From Nautilus pompilius (Eukaryota; Mollusca; Cephalopoda; Nautilida; Nautilidae), in the NCBI GenBank assembly GCA_018389105.1, contig JACATO010000052.1, positions 1,922,001 to 1,986,000 on the forward strand: DNA of 64,000 nt, read 5' to 3'. The number at the start of each line of letters is the position of its first letter. The stretch's first letter is position 1. The notes under the pieces were generated by a model that saw only the letters and a program-made list of their open reading frames with translations, was not told the DNA's origin and made no database searches. The position numbers were made by a program, and so were the translations under genes. Shown here one piece after another: positions 63,817 through 64,000 of this stretch.

Positions 63817-64000
63817 TAGAACAGATCCTACTGGCAAATTTCATTTGCCATCAAATGATTTTGAGGACGAAAACTAAGTGGGTAGCGAATGCTCATGCAC
63901 AGGGTAGCATGCTGGCAAGTGTGATGACTTATGGAGAATGACAACCAAAAAGCCTAAAAGGCAGCCTACACAATTTAGCAATGGCTCTAGTGGACTAAGT

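Larger units (their letters stand above)
45750..64000. other. Mostly noncoding, probable upstream introns
   Basis: AT-rich sequence with two weak exon candidates (56.3 and 59.2 kb), a LINE relic, a possible integrase scrap, a SINE copy and a MITE. A less AT-rich patch at 46.1-46.33 kb contains a 25-codon plus-strand frame but no other gene signal. From 62.4 to 64.0 kb only a CA repeat and a CTCF-like motif stand out. Confidence 0.45.

Overview
This is a eukaryotic window: strongly AT-rich, full of homopolymer and dinucleotide tracts, with no long reading frame outside transposons. Animal transposon families (mariner, Tc1-like, two hAT types, a pogo/Tigger-like MITE, a non-LTR retrotransposon, a tRNA-derived SINE family) and widely spaced exons with GT-AG borders fit a large-genome invertebrate. 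A mollusc, possibly a cephalopod, is my guess; nothing in the sequence proves it.

Host content: most of the window looks like introns of one minus-strand gene encoding spectrin-type triple-helical repeats. The best-supported exon (45264-45453) encodes the first helix of a repeat with the conserved FLGWL core. Going downstream on the minus strand, 45676-45749 (just 5'), 45264-45453, 21965-22030, 9317-9542, 6070-6127 and 3073-3143 carry splice signals and join in compatible reading phases. Together they give helices A, B and C of one repeat and then a low-complexity tail. Support falls away towards both ends. Two further possible 5' exons lie at 56328-56403 and 59198-59259. At 18065-18214 there is an in-phase possible terminal exon that would add a hydrophobic, membrane-spanning end; a polyadenylation hexamer follows it. 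Which family (dystrophin/utrophin, nesprin or spectraplakin) is not settled; dystrophin/utrophin is mildly favoured.

Introns: the 23-kb intron 22.0-45.3 kb is a transposon landing zone. It holds a ZMYM1-like hAT relic (30.3-31.9 kb, plus), a SETMAR-like mariner with terminal repeats and an internal deletion (32.06-33.15 kb, minus), a nearly intact DD34D mariner with 29-bp terminal repeats and TA target sites (35.36-36.68 kb, plus), and a GTF2IRD2/ZBED-like hAT relic (40.76-42.33 kb, minus). A decayed Tc1-like copy lies at 15.3-16.45 kb. Five copies of one tRNA-derived SINE are scattered across the window. Towards the right end are a fragment of possible Ty3/gypsy integrase, a non-LTR reverse transcriptase relic with a recent 245-bp tandem duplication (49.87-50.95 kb), a 632-bp MITE with a GC-rich core carrying three CCAAT motifs (61.755-62.386 kb), and a perfect CTCF-type motif (63.8 kb).

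No rRNA, CRISPR array, operon or complete host gene was seen. Exon calls were made by eye from splice signals and reading phase; transcript data would decide them.
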